DNA of 64,000 bases from Aquitalea aquatica (GCF_013911085.1 NZ_JACERN010000042.1:310001-374000); one strand, 5' to 3'. Counted from the stretch's first letter, positions 36,807 to 44,680 are shown. A program made the numbers and translations. The notes: generated by a model not told the origin, from the letters alone.

Positions 36807-38626
36807 TACGCTGCCATCCTTTCATCTTGAGCGCCGGCCACAGCCAGCACCTCCCCGTTCTCGATCCAGAAGGAACCGATGAGCTCGTCACTCGGCATGG
36901 CCTTCTTCATGGTCCCGCACACGACAGCCGATTCCAGCGCACCGTCCTCGGCCAGGTCGCACAGCAGGTCCAGCAGCTGGGAGCGGCCGACAAGGTCCAG
37001 CACGTCGAAGCGATCCAGCACCACCAGCTTGAGGCCGGACAGCTGGGCAATCATCAGCGCCAGCAGGGTGTCAGTGCGCCACTGCTCAGACTCGGACAGC
37101 AGGCCATAAGCGCGGCCGTCGGCGGTGATGTCCATGTCGCGGCTGATCTGGACGCGGGCCCAGCCAGCTTCTTGGGAAAGGCCGTGCAGCAAGTCATTCA
37201 CCGGGCGCAGGGAGTCGGCCAAGATTTCACCGGGGATACCGTCTGGGGCCAGGGCATCAGCAATCAGGGTCCAGCCCTGCACGTCTGCGTGGTGCTTACC
37301 GGCGTCCTTGGTCTTCTTGTCGGCCTCGGCGGCTACGCGCTGGTTGGCACGCATCGCTTCCAGATCCGTGGCCATCTTCTTGCGGCTGGCCATCAGGGTG
37401 TTGATGCGGTCGCTGGCGGCGGACAGCTGCGCCTCGGTGACGGCCTCGCCACCATCCTGCTCCTGCAACACCTTGAGTTGCGCTTCAGCGTCTTGGGCAA
37501 GCTTCAGGTCGCGCTGGTCGTTGGCAACGGTGCGTTCCATCATGGCCAGGGACTTTTGCAGCTCCGGCAGGCTGGCGATATCAGCGGCACTGGCCTGCGC
37601 GCCCTCTTCTTCCACCGGACCATGCTGGGCCTCGTACTGGTCCAGCACATCGCAGGCCGTCAGGTAGCTGGGGCGGTCGGTACCCAGCGGCTGCTCTTCC
37701 ACCACCAGGGCATTCATCGCCTTGGCCAGATCGTGCAGCAGCCCCTTGCGCTCGGCCGGGCCGGCGCTGATCTCGGCGACGCGGTCGCGGACATTGGCCA
37801 AGTCAGCCTCATCAACTGCCAGCTTCTTGCCGATGCTCTCCTTCTTCCCTGCCAGCTCGGTCAGCTGGGCGATCTGCCCTGCCCGGCCGGTGCTGGCCTG
37901 ATGACGGGCGCGCAGCGTGCCCATGTCCTGCTGTGCCTGGGCGATCTGGGTATCCAAGGCGGCCAGATCCTGCTCGCACTGCTGGGCAGCTTCCAGGTCA
38001 ACGGGAGGCTTGCCGGATTTCCAGCCCTCGGCCTTCTTGTCGCCGTAGGTTTCACCGGTCACCGCGCGCCATGCGCCCTTGGCCTCAGTAGCGCGCTGCT
38101 TGGCATGCTTCTCAGCCTCGGGAAAGCCAACGAGCACCAGCGGCAGCACGGCGTCGATCTTGCCCTGGTCGGCACCGCGCTCTAGCAAGCGCTTCTGCGC
38201 TTCATCGGTACCGCCAGCGCAGCCGGTCAGCGCGTACAGCGCGGAGCGGCGGCCGTCGGCCGGTGCTGCGGCAAAGGATGCCGGGGTCAGCACGAACGGC
38301 AGGCCAGCGCGAGCCTTGTCCGGGTCTTCGATGATCTTGCCGGTCATGGCCACGCCACCGTCCGGAAGGGTGACCACCGACTTGCGGCCATCGGCCAGAT
38401 TCAGCTCGATGTGGCCGGCCTTGGAGCCTTCAGCCACCAGCTGGCCGTAGTCCTTCTTCAAGCTGACGCGGGTGGGCTGGCCAGACAGGGCCATCACCAC
38501 CGCATCGCGGAGGCTGGATTTGCCGGTACCGTTCTTGCCGGAAACCATGGTGATCGGGGCATGCAGCTGCATGTCAGCGGTACGCAGGCCTTCGAAGTTG
38601 GCGATCTTGATGGATTGGATTTTCAT
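36806..38626 (-). CDS. Rad50/SbcC/RecF-type AAA ATPase of the phage recombination module
   Basis: A 606-residue SMC-like ATPase. The N terminus IKIANFEGLRTADMQL and Walker A SGKNGTGKSS (about 28-37) resemble SbcC/RecF. A central charged, coiled-coil-like region (about 190-460) follows, and the C terminus carries LLSESEQWRTDTLLALMI (signature-like) and Walker B LKLVVLDRFDVLD. Such ATPases pair with nucleases in phage recombination or replication. The start overlaps the preceding coiled-coil gene (ATGA), and the stop abuts the alpha-CTD-like gene. Confidence 0.85.
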   Translation of the reverse strand: MKIQSIKIANFEGLRTADMQLHAPITMVSGKNGTGKSSLRDAVVMALSGQPTRVSLKKDYGQLVAEGSKAGHIELNLADGRKSVVTLPDGGVAMTGKIIEDPDKARAGLPFVLTPASFAAAPADGRRSALYALTGCAGGTDEAQKRLLERGADQGKIDAVLPLVLVGFPEAEKHAKQRATEAKGAWRAVTGETYGDKKAEGWKSGKPPVDLEAAQQCEQDLAALDTQIAQAQQDMGTLRARHQASTGRAGQIAQLTELAGKKESIGKKLAVDEADLANVRDRVAEISAGPAERKGLLHDLAKAMNALVVEEQPLGTDRPSYLTACDVLDQYEAQHGPVEEEGAQASAADIASLPELQKSLAMMERTVANDQRDLKLAQDAEAQLKVLQEQDGGEAVTEAQLSAASDRINTLMASRKKMATDLEAMRANQRVAAEADKKTKDAGKHHADVQGWTLIADALAPDGIPGEILADSLRPVNDLLHGLSQEAGWARVQISRDMDITADGRAYGLLSESEQWRTDTLLALMIAQLSGLKLVVLDRFDVLDLVGRSQLLDLLCDLAEDGALESAVVCGTMKKAMPSDELIGSFWIENGEVLAVAGAQDERMAA

Positions 38627-39057
38627 GCTGCTTGCTCCTGAATCAGGGCGATGACATTGGCGCGACTGGCGGCCGGCAGGCTGGCAACGGCCAGCGCGCT
38701 TTCCAGTTCGCGGATACGCTGGTCGGCGGTGGCCAGCTGCTGCTCAAGCTGCTGGGCGCTTTCGGCCTCGGCGGCCAGGGCGATGTTCTTGCGGCCCAGC
38801 TCCAGCACCTGCTCTTTAAGATGGCGCACTTCGGACTCGCTGTTTTGGAACATGGTCCAGTAGCTGCGGGCGCTTTCGTCGGTGCTGGCAATGCGATTCT
38901 CCAGGCTGGCCTCGCGGCCCTTGAGGCGGCCGTTCTCAGCCTTCAGGCGGTCATAGCCGGCAGCCTGCTCGCGCAGCTTGACGTTCTCCTGCTCCAGCTT
39001 GGTCAGGGCGGCTTCGATCACTGCAATCAGCAGCACGTCGATGATGTTGGGTTTCAT
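38623..39057 (-). CDS. phage coiled-coil protein
   Basis: Encodes 144 residues, mostly heptad-like coiled coil (about 15-135; AALTKLEQENVKLREQ onward). No catalytic motif. It ends overlapping the ATPase gene, so may be an accessory or structural partner of that ATPase. Function unknown. Confidence 0.7.
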   Translation of the reverse strand: MKPNIIDVLLIAVIEAALTKLEQENVKLREQAAGYDRLKAENGRLKGREASLENRIASTDESARSYWTMFQNSESEVRHLKEQVLELGRKNIALAAEAESAQQLEQQLATADQRIRELESALAVASLPAASRANVIALIQEQAA

Positions 39058-39068
39058 GGTGGCGATCC

Positions 39069-39749
39069 TTATCGGGTGGTCAGCACTTCACGGCTGCCAT
39101 TACTTTGCATGGGAGAGACGATGCCAACCTGCTCCATCCCCTCGATCAGCCGGGCTGCGCGGTTGTAGCCGATGCGCAGGTGACGCTGCACCGAGGAGAT
39201 CGAAGCGCGGCCGGTCTGCATCACTGCCTGGCAGGCGTCTTGAAAGAGCGGGTCATCCTGGCCACTGTCTTCAGTCAGCGCTTGCGAGAAGGTCACGCTG
39301 GGAGTGGCCTGCTCACCGCCGAAGAGATCCGGCTGGGCAGCAATGATCACGTCCACTTCTTCTTGCAGCAGTTCGGCCAGAATCGCGCACTCGTCCTTGG
39401 TCGGCTGGAAGCTGCATTGCCAGGTCAGCCAGAGCTGGTAACCGTCCTGCGGCTCAATCATGAACTTGCTGACACGCACGCCACGGAAGCGGCAGCCGGC
39501 AATGTCCAGTTCGCAGTCCTGTACCTCGTGCTTGTACTTCAGCGGCTCCATCATCTGGTTACGGACGGCACCAGTACCGTCCAGGTACAGAAAGCCTTCC
39601 AGGTGCTCATCGAAGAACACCAAGGCGGCACTTCCGGTTTTCGCCGTCAATTTGAGGTCCAGAGCGAGGGTTTTGTCCTCGTCCGGACCTTCCTTGCGAG
39701 CGTTGAAGTGCTTGATCTCGGCTTTGCCTTGGAAGTTGAACAAGGACAT
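39069..39749 (-). CDS. phage protein with C-terminal FtsK-gamma winged-helix domain
   Basis: Encodes 226 residues. The N-terminal 150 residues are a beta-rich phage domain (MSLFNFQGKAEIKHFNARKE) that I do not recognise. The last about 62 residues are a complete FtsK gamma domain: DPLFQDACQAVMQTG, then [19 protein letters not shown] and SNGSREVL. The recognition-helix stretch is identical to that of the host FtsK encoded at 10998-13298. Since FtsK-gamma reads KOPS and touches XerD, this protein could mark KOPS, interfere with chromosome segregation, or engage Xer recombination. Flanked by the RecT-like and Rad50-like genes. Confidence 0.85.
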   Translation of the reverse strand: MSLFNFQGKAEIKHFNARKEGPDEDKTLALDLKLTAKTGSAALVFFDEHLEGFLYLDGTGAVRNQMMEPLKYKHEVQDCELDIAGCRFRGVRVSKFMIEPQDGYQLWLTWQCSFQPTKDECAILAELLQEEVDVIIAAQPDLFGGEQATPSVTFSQALTEDSGQDDPLFQDACQAVMQTGRASISSVQRHLRIGYNRAARLIEGMEQVGIVSPMQSNGSREVLTTR

Positions 39750-39752
39750 GGC

Positions 39753-40760
39753 TTACTCCACGTCGCGCTGGCGGCGGGTGCGGGTGGCGCCGGCCTTCTG
39801 CTGGTTGGCAATGGTCTGCTCAACGATGTCGCCGTCCTTCTCGCTCAGGCTGCGGGCGATATCGCGGGCTTCATCGAAAGCACCGCGGCGGACGGCTTCC
39901 AGTGCATCGTCCAGACCGAACATGGCGGATTGCTGCTGGCTGCCCTGCTCTTCCTGCTGGTGCTGCTGCACCGGCTCGGCTTCACGCTGCTGGCGCAAGC
40001 CCTGGGCAACGGATTGCTGGGTCAGGACTTCACCGGTGGTGGTGTCAACATCAAAGGGCGGCTCGTCGCTGACCACGGTCTTTTCCGCCGGGGCACCCTG
40101 CTGGCGCAGATCCTCGCTGGTGACGACGTAGTTGCCACTGGCATCCGGGGCAGCGTCGAAAACGTCGCCGACCTCTTCCGCAGTCTGTAAGCCCATGCCC
40201 AGTTCCGGCGCATAGGCGCGCTGCCAGAAGGCCGCTGCACGGTAGACAAACATCTGGTCGGGCATCGTTTTCCACTTGCTGCCGTTCTTGCTGGCCCAGC
40301 CTTCGGCTTGCACCATTTCCCAGGTGACCCAGATACCGTCCAGCCGCTCGCCGGTGGCCTTCTCAATTGCCCAGGCGCGGCAGCCATAGTCCTTGCCGCC
40401 CGGCTCGCCCTTCCATTCGTAGCGCAGCGACGAGAAGCGACCGCAGGCATTGATGGTGGCAATCAGGAACTTGCTGGACCAGCTGGGCGTCCCGTGCACG
40501 ATGTACAGGTTCTGCATCACCATCAGCGGGTTTGCGCCGATGCGCTGGGCCATATCCATGGCGATCATGCAGTTGGCGATCTTGTCGGCACCGCGATACT
40601 GCTGGGGCACCAGGTCGGAAGATGCAAAGGCCTTAGATACACGCTGCATCAGCTCGAAGCTCTGCAGGTCGAAGAAGCCGGCATGCACGGCCGGGACGTT
40701 ACTCGCTTGCGCGGCAGGCTGGCGCAGCGCCTGCAGGTTGGTAGTTTGTGCAGCAGTCAT
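39753..40760 (-). CDS. RecT-like single-strand annealing protein
   Basis: Encodes 335 residues from MTAAQTTNLQALRQ with AAGGATAAGCACC upstream. The core FFDLQSFELMQRVSKAFASS, then ANCMIAMDMAQRIGANPLMV and HGTPSWSSKFLIATIN, is typical of phage recombinases in the RecT/Bet superfamily. The C terminus is Gln/Glu-rich and probably flexible (QREAEPVQQHQQEEQGSQQQ). It anneals complementary single strands made by a partner exonuclease, here the PD-(D/E)XK protein just upstream. Confidence 0.82.
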   Translation of the reverse strand: MTAAQTTNLQALRQPAAQASNVPAVHAGFFDLQSFELMQRVSKAFASSDLVPQQYRGADKIANCMIAMDMAQRIGANPLMVMQNLYIVHGTPSWSSKFLIATINACGRFSSLRYEWKGEPGGKDYGCRAWAIEKATGERLDGIWVTWEMVQAEGWASKNGSKWKTMPDQMFVYRAAAFWQRAYAPELGMGLQTAEEVGDVFDAAPDASGNYVVTSEDLRQQGAPAEKTVVSDEPPFDVDTTTGEVLTQQSVAQGLRQQREAEPVQQHQQEEQGSQQQSAMFGLDDALEAVRRGAFDEARDIARSLSEKDGDIVEQTIANQQKAGATRTRRQRDVE

Positions 40761-40765
40761 GGTGC

Positions 40766-41599
40766 TTATCCTTTGAACTTGCAGGTAGAGTGACGCGGGC
40801 AATACTTGGCGGAGCACAGCACCGACTTCGGGTTGCCGTAGAACTGGCCGCTATGAATGATGTGGCTGGCGTGCTGCAGCAGGCCGGGGCTGTCTTCGTC
40901 GCCGATCAGCGCCTCACGGGCATTGGCAATCAGGCCTACGCCCACCTTCTGGCTGGCAGCAGTCTTGCCGGTGTTAAGGCCGATAATCTGGGCCGGTGCG
41001 GTCAGCGCCTGGCCGACGGCAAACTCGGCGATCAGCTCATACACACCCATCTGCGGGCCATGGCCGCTGGTGACTGCGATGCCATCACTGCCCACGGCGC
41101 GGGCGCCAGACTTCAAGTCGGCGATACCCAATTCGCCATCCACGTTGCGATAGATCCGGTCAGTGGTACCGGTCAGCACCAGGCCAAGGTCGGTGATTTC
41201 CAGCGCCTCGCACGGCACTTCCACGCCCACGTAATCCTGCTTGGGTGCGATTTCGTGGCAGTAGCGGGAATGCAGGGTCAGGCCGATCGTTTCAGCGTCC
41301 TGAGGCTTGGTATCGCCCCACTCCACTTCGCCATTGCCCTGCTCATCATCCTTGGCATACAGCGCGTCGATCAGCGCGCCTGCGGTCTCAGAAGGAGTCA
41401 GCGGGTTGCCATCCAGCTTGGCTTGGTCAAACAGCGCGGTACCGGCGTGAATGGCAGTGCCCAGGCGGGCGGCGCCAGACGACGGCATACGCATGCGCAG
41501 CAGGTGCTTGGCCTCCCAGCGCGCCGGGCAGTCGAAGAGTTCTGCCAGCGAGCTGGCGCGTACCGTCACGGACGGTTTCATGGTGAATGGTGCGTTCAT
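40766..41599 (-). CDS. PD-(D/E)XK exonuclease with probable 4Fe-4S cluster (Cas4/AddB-like)
   Basis: Encodes 277 residues. The nuclease motifs GTAIHAG (His), LTGTTDRIY (Asp) and GIADLKSG (D-x-K) are in the order of the AddB/Cas4/RecB superfamily. A cysteine near residue 24 (LFDCPARW) plus three near the C terminus (LCSAKYCPRHSTC) make the usual Fe-S clamp. It would resect DNA ends for the annealing protein encoded immediately downstream. The overlap-free spacing of 5 bases suggests one operon. Confidence 0.85.
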   Translation of the reverse strand: MNAPFTMKPSVTVRASSLAELFDCPARWEAKHLLRMRMPSSGAARLGTAIHAGTALFDQAKLDGNPLTPSETAGALIDALYAKDDEQGNGEVEWGDTKPQDAETIGLTLHSRYCHEIAPKQDYVGVEVPCEALEITDLGLVLTGTTDRIYRNVDGELGIADLKSGARAVGSDGIAVTSGHGPQMGVYELIAEFAVGQALTAPAQIIGLNTGKTAASQKVGVGLIANAREALIGDEDSPGLLQHASHIIHSGQFYGNPKSVLCSAKYCPRHSTCKFKG

Positions 41600-41892
41600 G
41601 CTGCTTTCTCCTGTGAATTCAGATGCTCCAGCACGGCCACGCTGAGCGCGGCACAGTCGAACAGCTCGGCCGCGTCGGTCGCGCTGTCTGCCAGAAACAC
41701 TTCGGTTACTTCGAAGCCGGCCGGCTGGCCGGGGTGGAATGCCGCCGGGCGCTCAGGCTTGGTGTAGGTGCCGCGCACCACCAGGTCGAAACCATCAAAC
41801 TCCAGCGTGACCTCGCCGCGCTGGTAGCCACGCACCAGTTCGGCCTGCCGCATCAGCTGGATGACAGCGGCGGATAGCTGGGACAGGCTCAT
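41596..41892 (-). CDS. phage hypothetical protein (98 aa)
   Basis: Starts MSLSQLSAAVIQLMRQAEL; beta-rich middle (VTLEFDGFDLVVRGTYT) and a small C-terminal helix. No membrane segment or known motif. Its stop overlaps the start of the exonuclease gene (ATGA) and its start overlaps the preceding gene by four bases, so it belongs to the recombination operon. Confidence 0.7.
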   Translation of the reverse strand: MSLSQLSAAVIQLMRQAELVRGYQRGEVTLEFDGFDLVVRGTYTKPERPAAFHPGQPAGFEVTEVFLADSATDAAELFDCAALSVAVLEHLNSQEKAA

Positions 41893-42140
41893 ATCAGCCT
41901 GCCCACGTCTTCCAGCACCTGGCTGCGGTAGTTCAGCTGGATCTTGGCTGCCTCGCGGCGGCTGATGATGCCGGCCAGCTGCTGCATTTCACGCTGCTGC
42001 TCGGACTGCAGCCGGGCGATCTCTGCTTGGTGAGTGGCCAGCAACCGGGCCTGCTTGCGGTAGCCGGCTTCGATACGGCGATTGGCGATGGCCACGCCGA
42101 TGCGGGTGGCCGCTTGCTTGATCAGGTGTTTCAGGTCCAT
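41889..42140 (-). CDS. phage hypothetical protein (83 aa), helical
   Basis: The start MDLKHLIKQAATRIG follows GGAGGCCAGCA. It is almost entirely helical and charged (RRIEAGYRKQARLLATHQAEIARLQ), possibly coiled coil. Overlaps the next gene by four bases. Function unknown. The upstream intrinsic terminator at 42159-42183 would cut it off unless transcription is antiterminated. Confidence 0.7.
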   Translation of the reverse strand: MDLKHLIKQAATRIGVAIANRRIEAGYRKQARLLATHQAEIARLQSEQQREMQQLAGIISRREAAKIQLNYRSQVLEDVGRLI

Positions 42141-42158
42141 TGCTGGCCTCCATGGAAT

Positions 42159-42183
42159 AAAAAAAGCCCGCGGGGTCGCGGGC
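42159..42183 (-). terminator. rho-independent terminator inside the early operon
   Basis: GCCCGCG-ACCC-CGCGGGC followed by TTTTTTT on the minus strand, between two genes transcribed in the same direction. Confidence 0.9.
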
Positions 42184-42207
42184 AAAGGGACTGCTGAGGA
42201 GATGCGG

Positions 42208-42636
42208 TTAATCTGTGTAGGCAATGAACTTGAACTTGCCACCGCCAAAGCTTTCGAAGCTGCCGCCAAACGTACCGTCAACTACCTTCCGCACTTCTTC
42301 GATGGTCGTTCCTAGCGGGTAGCAGCCTTCTTTGATCATTGAGCAACTGCTATGTGATTTGCTGTGCCAGTCAATTTTGGTTTCATCCAATGGCCGTGGC
42401 GTCCACGTCCGGTACGTTCCCGTTTCCTTATTGACGTTGACCACACAGTCATTAATCACCATGTCGTCCTTTGCCTCCCACCCGCAATCTGGGCAGTATT
42501 CCCGTGGCGTAGTGCAGTAATGGCACGGCGGGGAAATGTGGCAGCTGCAGTTTTCGCGGGGATGCTCTTCAATCACGCCTTGGCAGCCCATGCGCTTGCA
42601 TGTCTCGCCTTCAAGTTGTCCGTATTCGATTTCCAT
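42208..42636 (-). CDS. cysteine-rich zinc-finger-like phage protein
   Basis: Encodes 142 residues from MEIEYGQLEGETCKRMGC. At least four zinc-type pairs are visible: CKRMGC, CSCHISPPCHYC, CPDC, later CVVN and SSC. The C-terminal part (EVRKVVDGTFGGSFESFGGG) is not zinc-like. Possibly a nucleic-acid-binding regulator. The start lies immediately after a hairpin that covers its GGAG (see the regulatory feature). The frame stays open upstream to a GTG at 42903, so a longer product cannot be excluded. Confidence 0.65.
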   Translation of the reverse strand: MEIEYGQLEGETCKRMGCQGVIEEHPRENCSCHISPPCHYCTTPREYCPDCGWEAKDDMVINDCVVNVNKETGTYRTWTPRPLDETKIDWHSKSHSSCSMIKEGCYPLGTTIEEVRKVVDGTFGGSFESFGGGKFKFIAYTD

Positions 42637-42672
42637 TTGTGCGGCTCCAAAAAAGAAGCCGCACAAGGCGGC
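42637..42672 (-). promoter_or_regulatory. overlapping terminator and Shine-Dalgarno hairpins
   Basis: On the minus strand, GCCGC-CTTGT-GCGGC followed by TTCTTTTTT is an intrinsic terminator. The same GCGGC arm is also part of a ten-base perfect stem, TTGTGCGGCT / AGCCGCACAA, that holds the GGAG of the next gene. The two structures cannot form together, so the region could act as a switch. Confidence 0.55.
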
Positions 42673-43033
42673 CGGTATAAATCTGGGGGTGAAAAAGTGG
42701 CCGGCTTTCACCGGCCCAAGGCTCGTTTCCACATCCAACACATAAGCGGGCCAGTCGCGACACGGGCTGCGGCAGAACTGCACTTCTCGATGACGGCGCA
42801 TCCGCGCTAATTGTGGCTCTGCCCGGAACCTCAAGCCTTTCGGCCTCATTATGGGCGCTTGTTCCCGCCCTTCCCGCGTGTTCCAGTGCCGATGATTTGG
42901 CACAGCTTCCACGCCTCCGCTTATGTGTTGGCCCCCGTCTTTCCGGGGGTGTCAGCGCTGCTGTGGCTTATCGTCGAACTTTCCAGCACATTCCCGACGC
43001 ATCAGCTGTTGAGGCCGCCGCTCGCCTTGGTGC
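42673..43033. other. 361-base region without a supported gene
   Basis: Contains one GTG-started minus-strand frame that runs into the zinc-finger gene, with GGAGG before it, and a GC-rich hairpin (CCCCCG / CGGGGG at about 42930-42951). Neither is strong enough to call. The length is unusual for a packed phage operon. Confidence 0.5.
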
Positions 43034-43567
43034 TCAGTGAAACCGTACGGCGCCGCCTTCGGATGCAAGGGCAAAGGCCGCCTTGAAATTGCCGTAAATC
43101 TCGACAAATCTTTCATCGGCATGCTGTGACGCCTTCTCTTGAAAGGCTTCAAAGTCTGCATGCAGCTTTGCGGAAACCGTAGCGCCAATCGTTCCATCGC
43201 AGTCGCTGAAGTTGATCAGCTCCCAAAATGGGCCGCTACTTGCTTTCCAAGCACTCGCCGAAAAGCTGGGATATTCCCGGCCATACTGCGTATACGTCCC
43301 TTGTGCCCACCCAGAAAGCTCGGCCAACTGATCTCGCCAATGGTTGTAGCCGCAATATCCGCCAGCTCTGAATCCGAGGCTGTCCTTTGCCGTGTAATAG
43401 GCCCCATCTTCCAGGTCATCAGCTCGGCCTGGAAAGTCCCGATTTACATATGCATGCATGTCGTAGTCGATGTACTCGCGAGTCTGCGCGTCGATCGGGT
43501 CTCCGTCTTTGTTAAAAACACAGTCCAGTTTTTGCAGTCCGCTGTACGCGGAAATATCCAATCCCAT
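43034..43567 (-). CDS. phage hypothetical protein (177 aa)
   Basis: The start MGLDISAYSGLQKLDCVFN follows GAGGAGGTGGGT, a strong site. The MGLDISAYS start is shared by many phage proteins of unknown role. Aromatic- and acid-rich middle part (GGYCGYNHWRDQLAEL), no membrane segment. Cytoplasmic; function unknown. Confidence 0.75.
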   Translation of the reverse strand: MGLDISAYSGLQKLDCVFNKDGDPIDAQTREYIDYDMHAYVNRDFPGRADDLEDGAYYTAKDSLGFRAGGYCGYNHWRDQLAELSGWAQGTYTQYGREYPSFSASAWKASSGPFWELINFSDCDGTIGATVSAKLHADFEAFQEKASQHADERFVEIYGNFKAAFALASEGGAVRFH

Positions 43568-43642
43568 ACCCACCTCCTCGTTAAACACATCAACCAGCTG
43601 CGACTGGCTCATGTGTTGCCACTCTTGCGAATGGCAGGGTGC

Positions 43643-43867
43643 TCAGTTCCAGAACATGGCCTCGCAGCCAAACATGCGTGTTCCACGAAACTCAATGTCA
43701 GCAGTAGCAATAGCGCCGACGTTTTTCTTTGCTAAGGACAGTGCACGCTGCGCCTCGGTCATCTTGATGCCGCGATGCAAGAGGTCTGCCAAAGCGGCGG
43801 CGTAGCTTTCGTGCCATTTCATGGCGTTAGTACCGGTGTATGCCGGGTGGCCGATGCGGATTTTCAT
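43643..43867 (-). CDS. phage hypothetical protein (74 aa)
   Basis: Starts MKIRIGHPAYTGTNAMKWHE, with AGGAG seven bases upstream. A small helical protein with a central LADLLHRGIKMTEAQRALS. No recognised family. It is the first clear gene of the leftward early operon. Confidence 0.65.
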   Translation of the reverse strand: MKIRIGHPAYTGTNAMKWHESYAAALADLLHRGIKMTEAQRALSLAKKNVGAIATADIEFRGTRMFGCEAMFWN

Positions 43868-43920
43868 GTCGCTCTCCTTGTGATCGTTAAACACCAAAAC
43901 GCCCTGTTGCCCCCCCACCT

Positions 43921-43937
43921 ATAACCCGCGTGGTTAT
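43921..43937. repeat. dyad ATAACC-N5-GGTTAT
   Basis: Perfect six-base inverted arms in the leader of the early operon. Could be an operator or part of a hairpin in the nascent transcript. Confidence 0.4.
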
Positions 43938-43964
43938 TAGGTTTTGTCGTTAAAAGTGGCGTTT

Positions 43965-44081
43965 TCAACACCACCCAAACCGCTTTGGTGCCGGCCCTCC
44001 GGAGAAGGCCAGCCAGCTGGTTACGTCGTCCAGCGTCACTTGGCTTGTGACCGTCTGCATGCACCACGCCGCCTTTGCCAT
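43965..44081 (-). CDS. possible 38-residue leader ORF of the early operon
   Basis: A short frame starting MAKAAWCMQTVTSQVTLDDV with GC-rich third positions like the rest of the phage. There is no convincing ribosome-binding site. The surrounding 566 bases (43868-44433) contain no other supportable gene, although a position just after PL is where an N-type antiterminator is usually encoded. Confidence 0.3.
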   Translation of the reverse strand: MAKAAWCMQTVTSQVTLDDVTSWLAFSGGPAPKRFGWC

Positions 44082-44433
44082 CAGGCCAATACTTATTGGT
44101 GTGCGGTAGCTGCCTGTCCTGCGCTTTCTTTGGGCTACGACTCAACTCCACCTGTTCGCTTCCTTTGCTCGGTCGCCTGGCCGTGGTCACCAGTAGATCC
44201 ACTTCACCCGACTCCACTCCCCGCCTCTGCTTCTTGCGGCCCTGCCGCCTCCCGCTCACCCTGCAAGGTTTCTCTCCCCCGCCTGATGCCGCTGGTCGCA
44301 TTGGTTCGTGTGCCGGTGCTATGCCGCCCTCTTCGCGCCTGGTTGCTGCCAGGCCGTCCCGGTGGGCGGTGTGCCGTTACTGCTGCTGGGTTGTGTAAGG
44401 AGCGGTGCCCTGTGTGCTGGGCTGATGGGATTA

Positions 44434-44462
44434 ATTAAACACTACGTTTACACAACAGTCAA
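44434..44462 (-). promoter_or_regulatory. PL-like early leftward promoter with operator
   Basis: Minus strand TTGACT, 17-base spacer, TTTAAT. The spacer contains the 11-base word GTTGTGTAAAC, also found in the rightward promoter at 47089. 25 of 29 positions are identical between the two promoters. Confidence 0.75.
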
Positions 44463-44466
44463 CAAC

Positions 44467-44479
44467 ATGTGTACACAAC
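44467..44479. promoter_or_regulatory. second operator-like element near PL
   Basis: Contains the palindromic core TGTGTACACA (44468-44477) and shares ATGTGTACA with the complement of 47131-47139 beside the cro gene. Probable repressor or Cro binding site. Confidence 0.6.
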
Positions 44480-44545
44480 AGACGTGGCTGTGTAACCAAA
44501 AAGGCAACAATATGTTTACAGCCAATGAAGAATTTTTGTTGCAGA

Positions 44546-44574
44546 AAAGACAAAGCCCCGCACGTGGCGGGGCT
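44546..44574 (-). terminator. rho-independent terminator upstream of PL
   Basis: AGCCCCGC-CACGT-GCGGGGCT, then TTTGTCTTTTC on the minus strand. It insulates PL from transcription arriving from the immunity region. Confidence 0.8.
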
Positions 44575-44650
44575 CAGCTGGCTGGTTGGTTTTTATCCGA
44601 GGGAAGGATACCGGCGGGGGTCAAGTGTGCGGCCTGGGCGGCTGGCGGGC

Positions 44651-44675
44651 AAGAAAAAACCCGCCGAAGCGGGTT
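44651..44675 (-). terminator. rho-independent terminator of the acyltransferase gene
   Basis: AACCCGC-TTCG-GCGGGTT followed by TTTTC on the minus strand, 6 bases after the acyltransferase stop. Confidence 0.95.
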
Positions 44676-44680
44676 AGTGC

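Noticed and set aside
36752-38185. Long plus-strand open frame opposite the Rad50-like ATPase
   Set aside because: Antisense artefact of GC-rich third positions; Gln/Leu/Gly-rich product without domains, and the minus-strand gene has clear ATPase motifs.
42208-42912. Longer version of the cysteine-rich gene starting at a GTG near 42903-42912
   Set aside because: It would read straight through a terminator hairpin, and a good ATG with GGAG exists at 42636. Not excluded, but less likely.
43864-44301. 145-codon minus-strand frame with an arginine-rich N terminus, considered as an N-like antiterminator
   Set aside because: The Arg-rich motif is attractive, but the rest looks non-coding, it overlaps the next gene, and a different frame in the same DNA shows better codon bias. 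Left as an open question in the findings.
43944-44438. Plus-strand frame across the PL leader
   Set aside because: Pro/Cys/Arg-rich product, opposite to the operon and overlapping promoter elements; no start signal.
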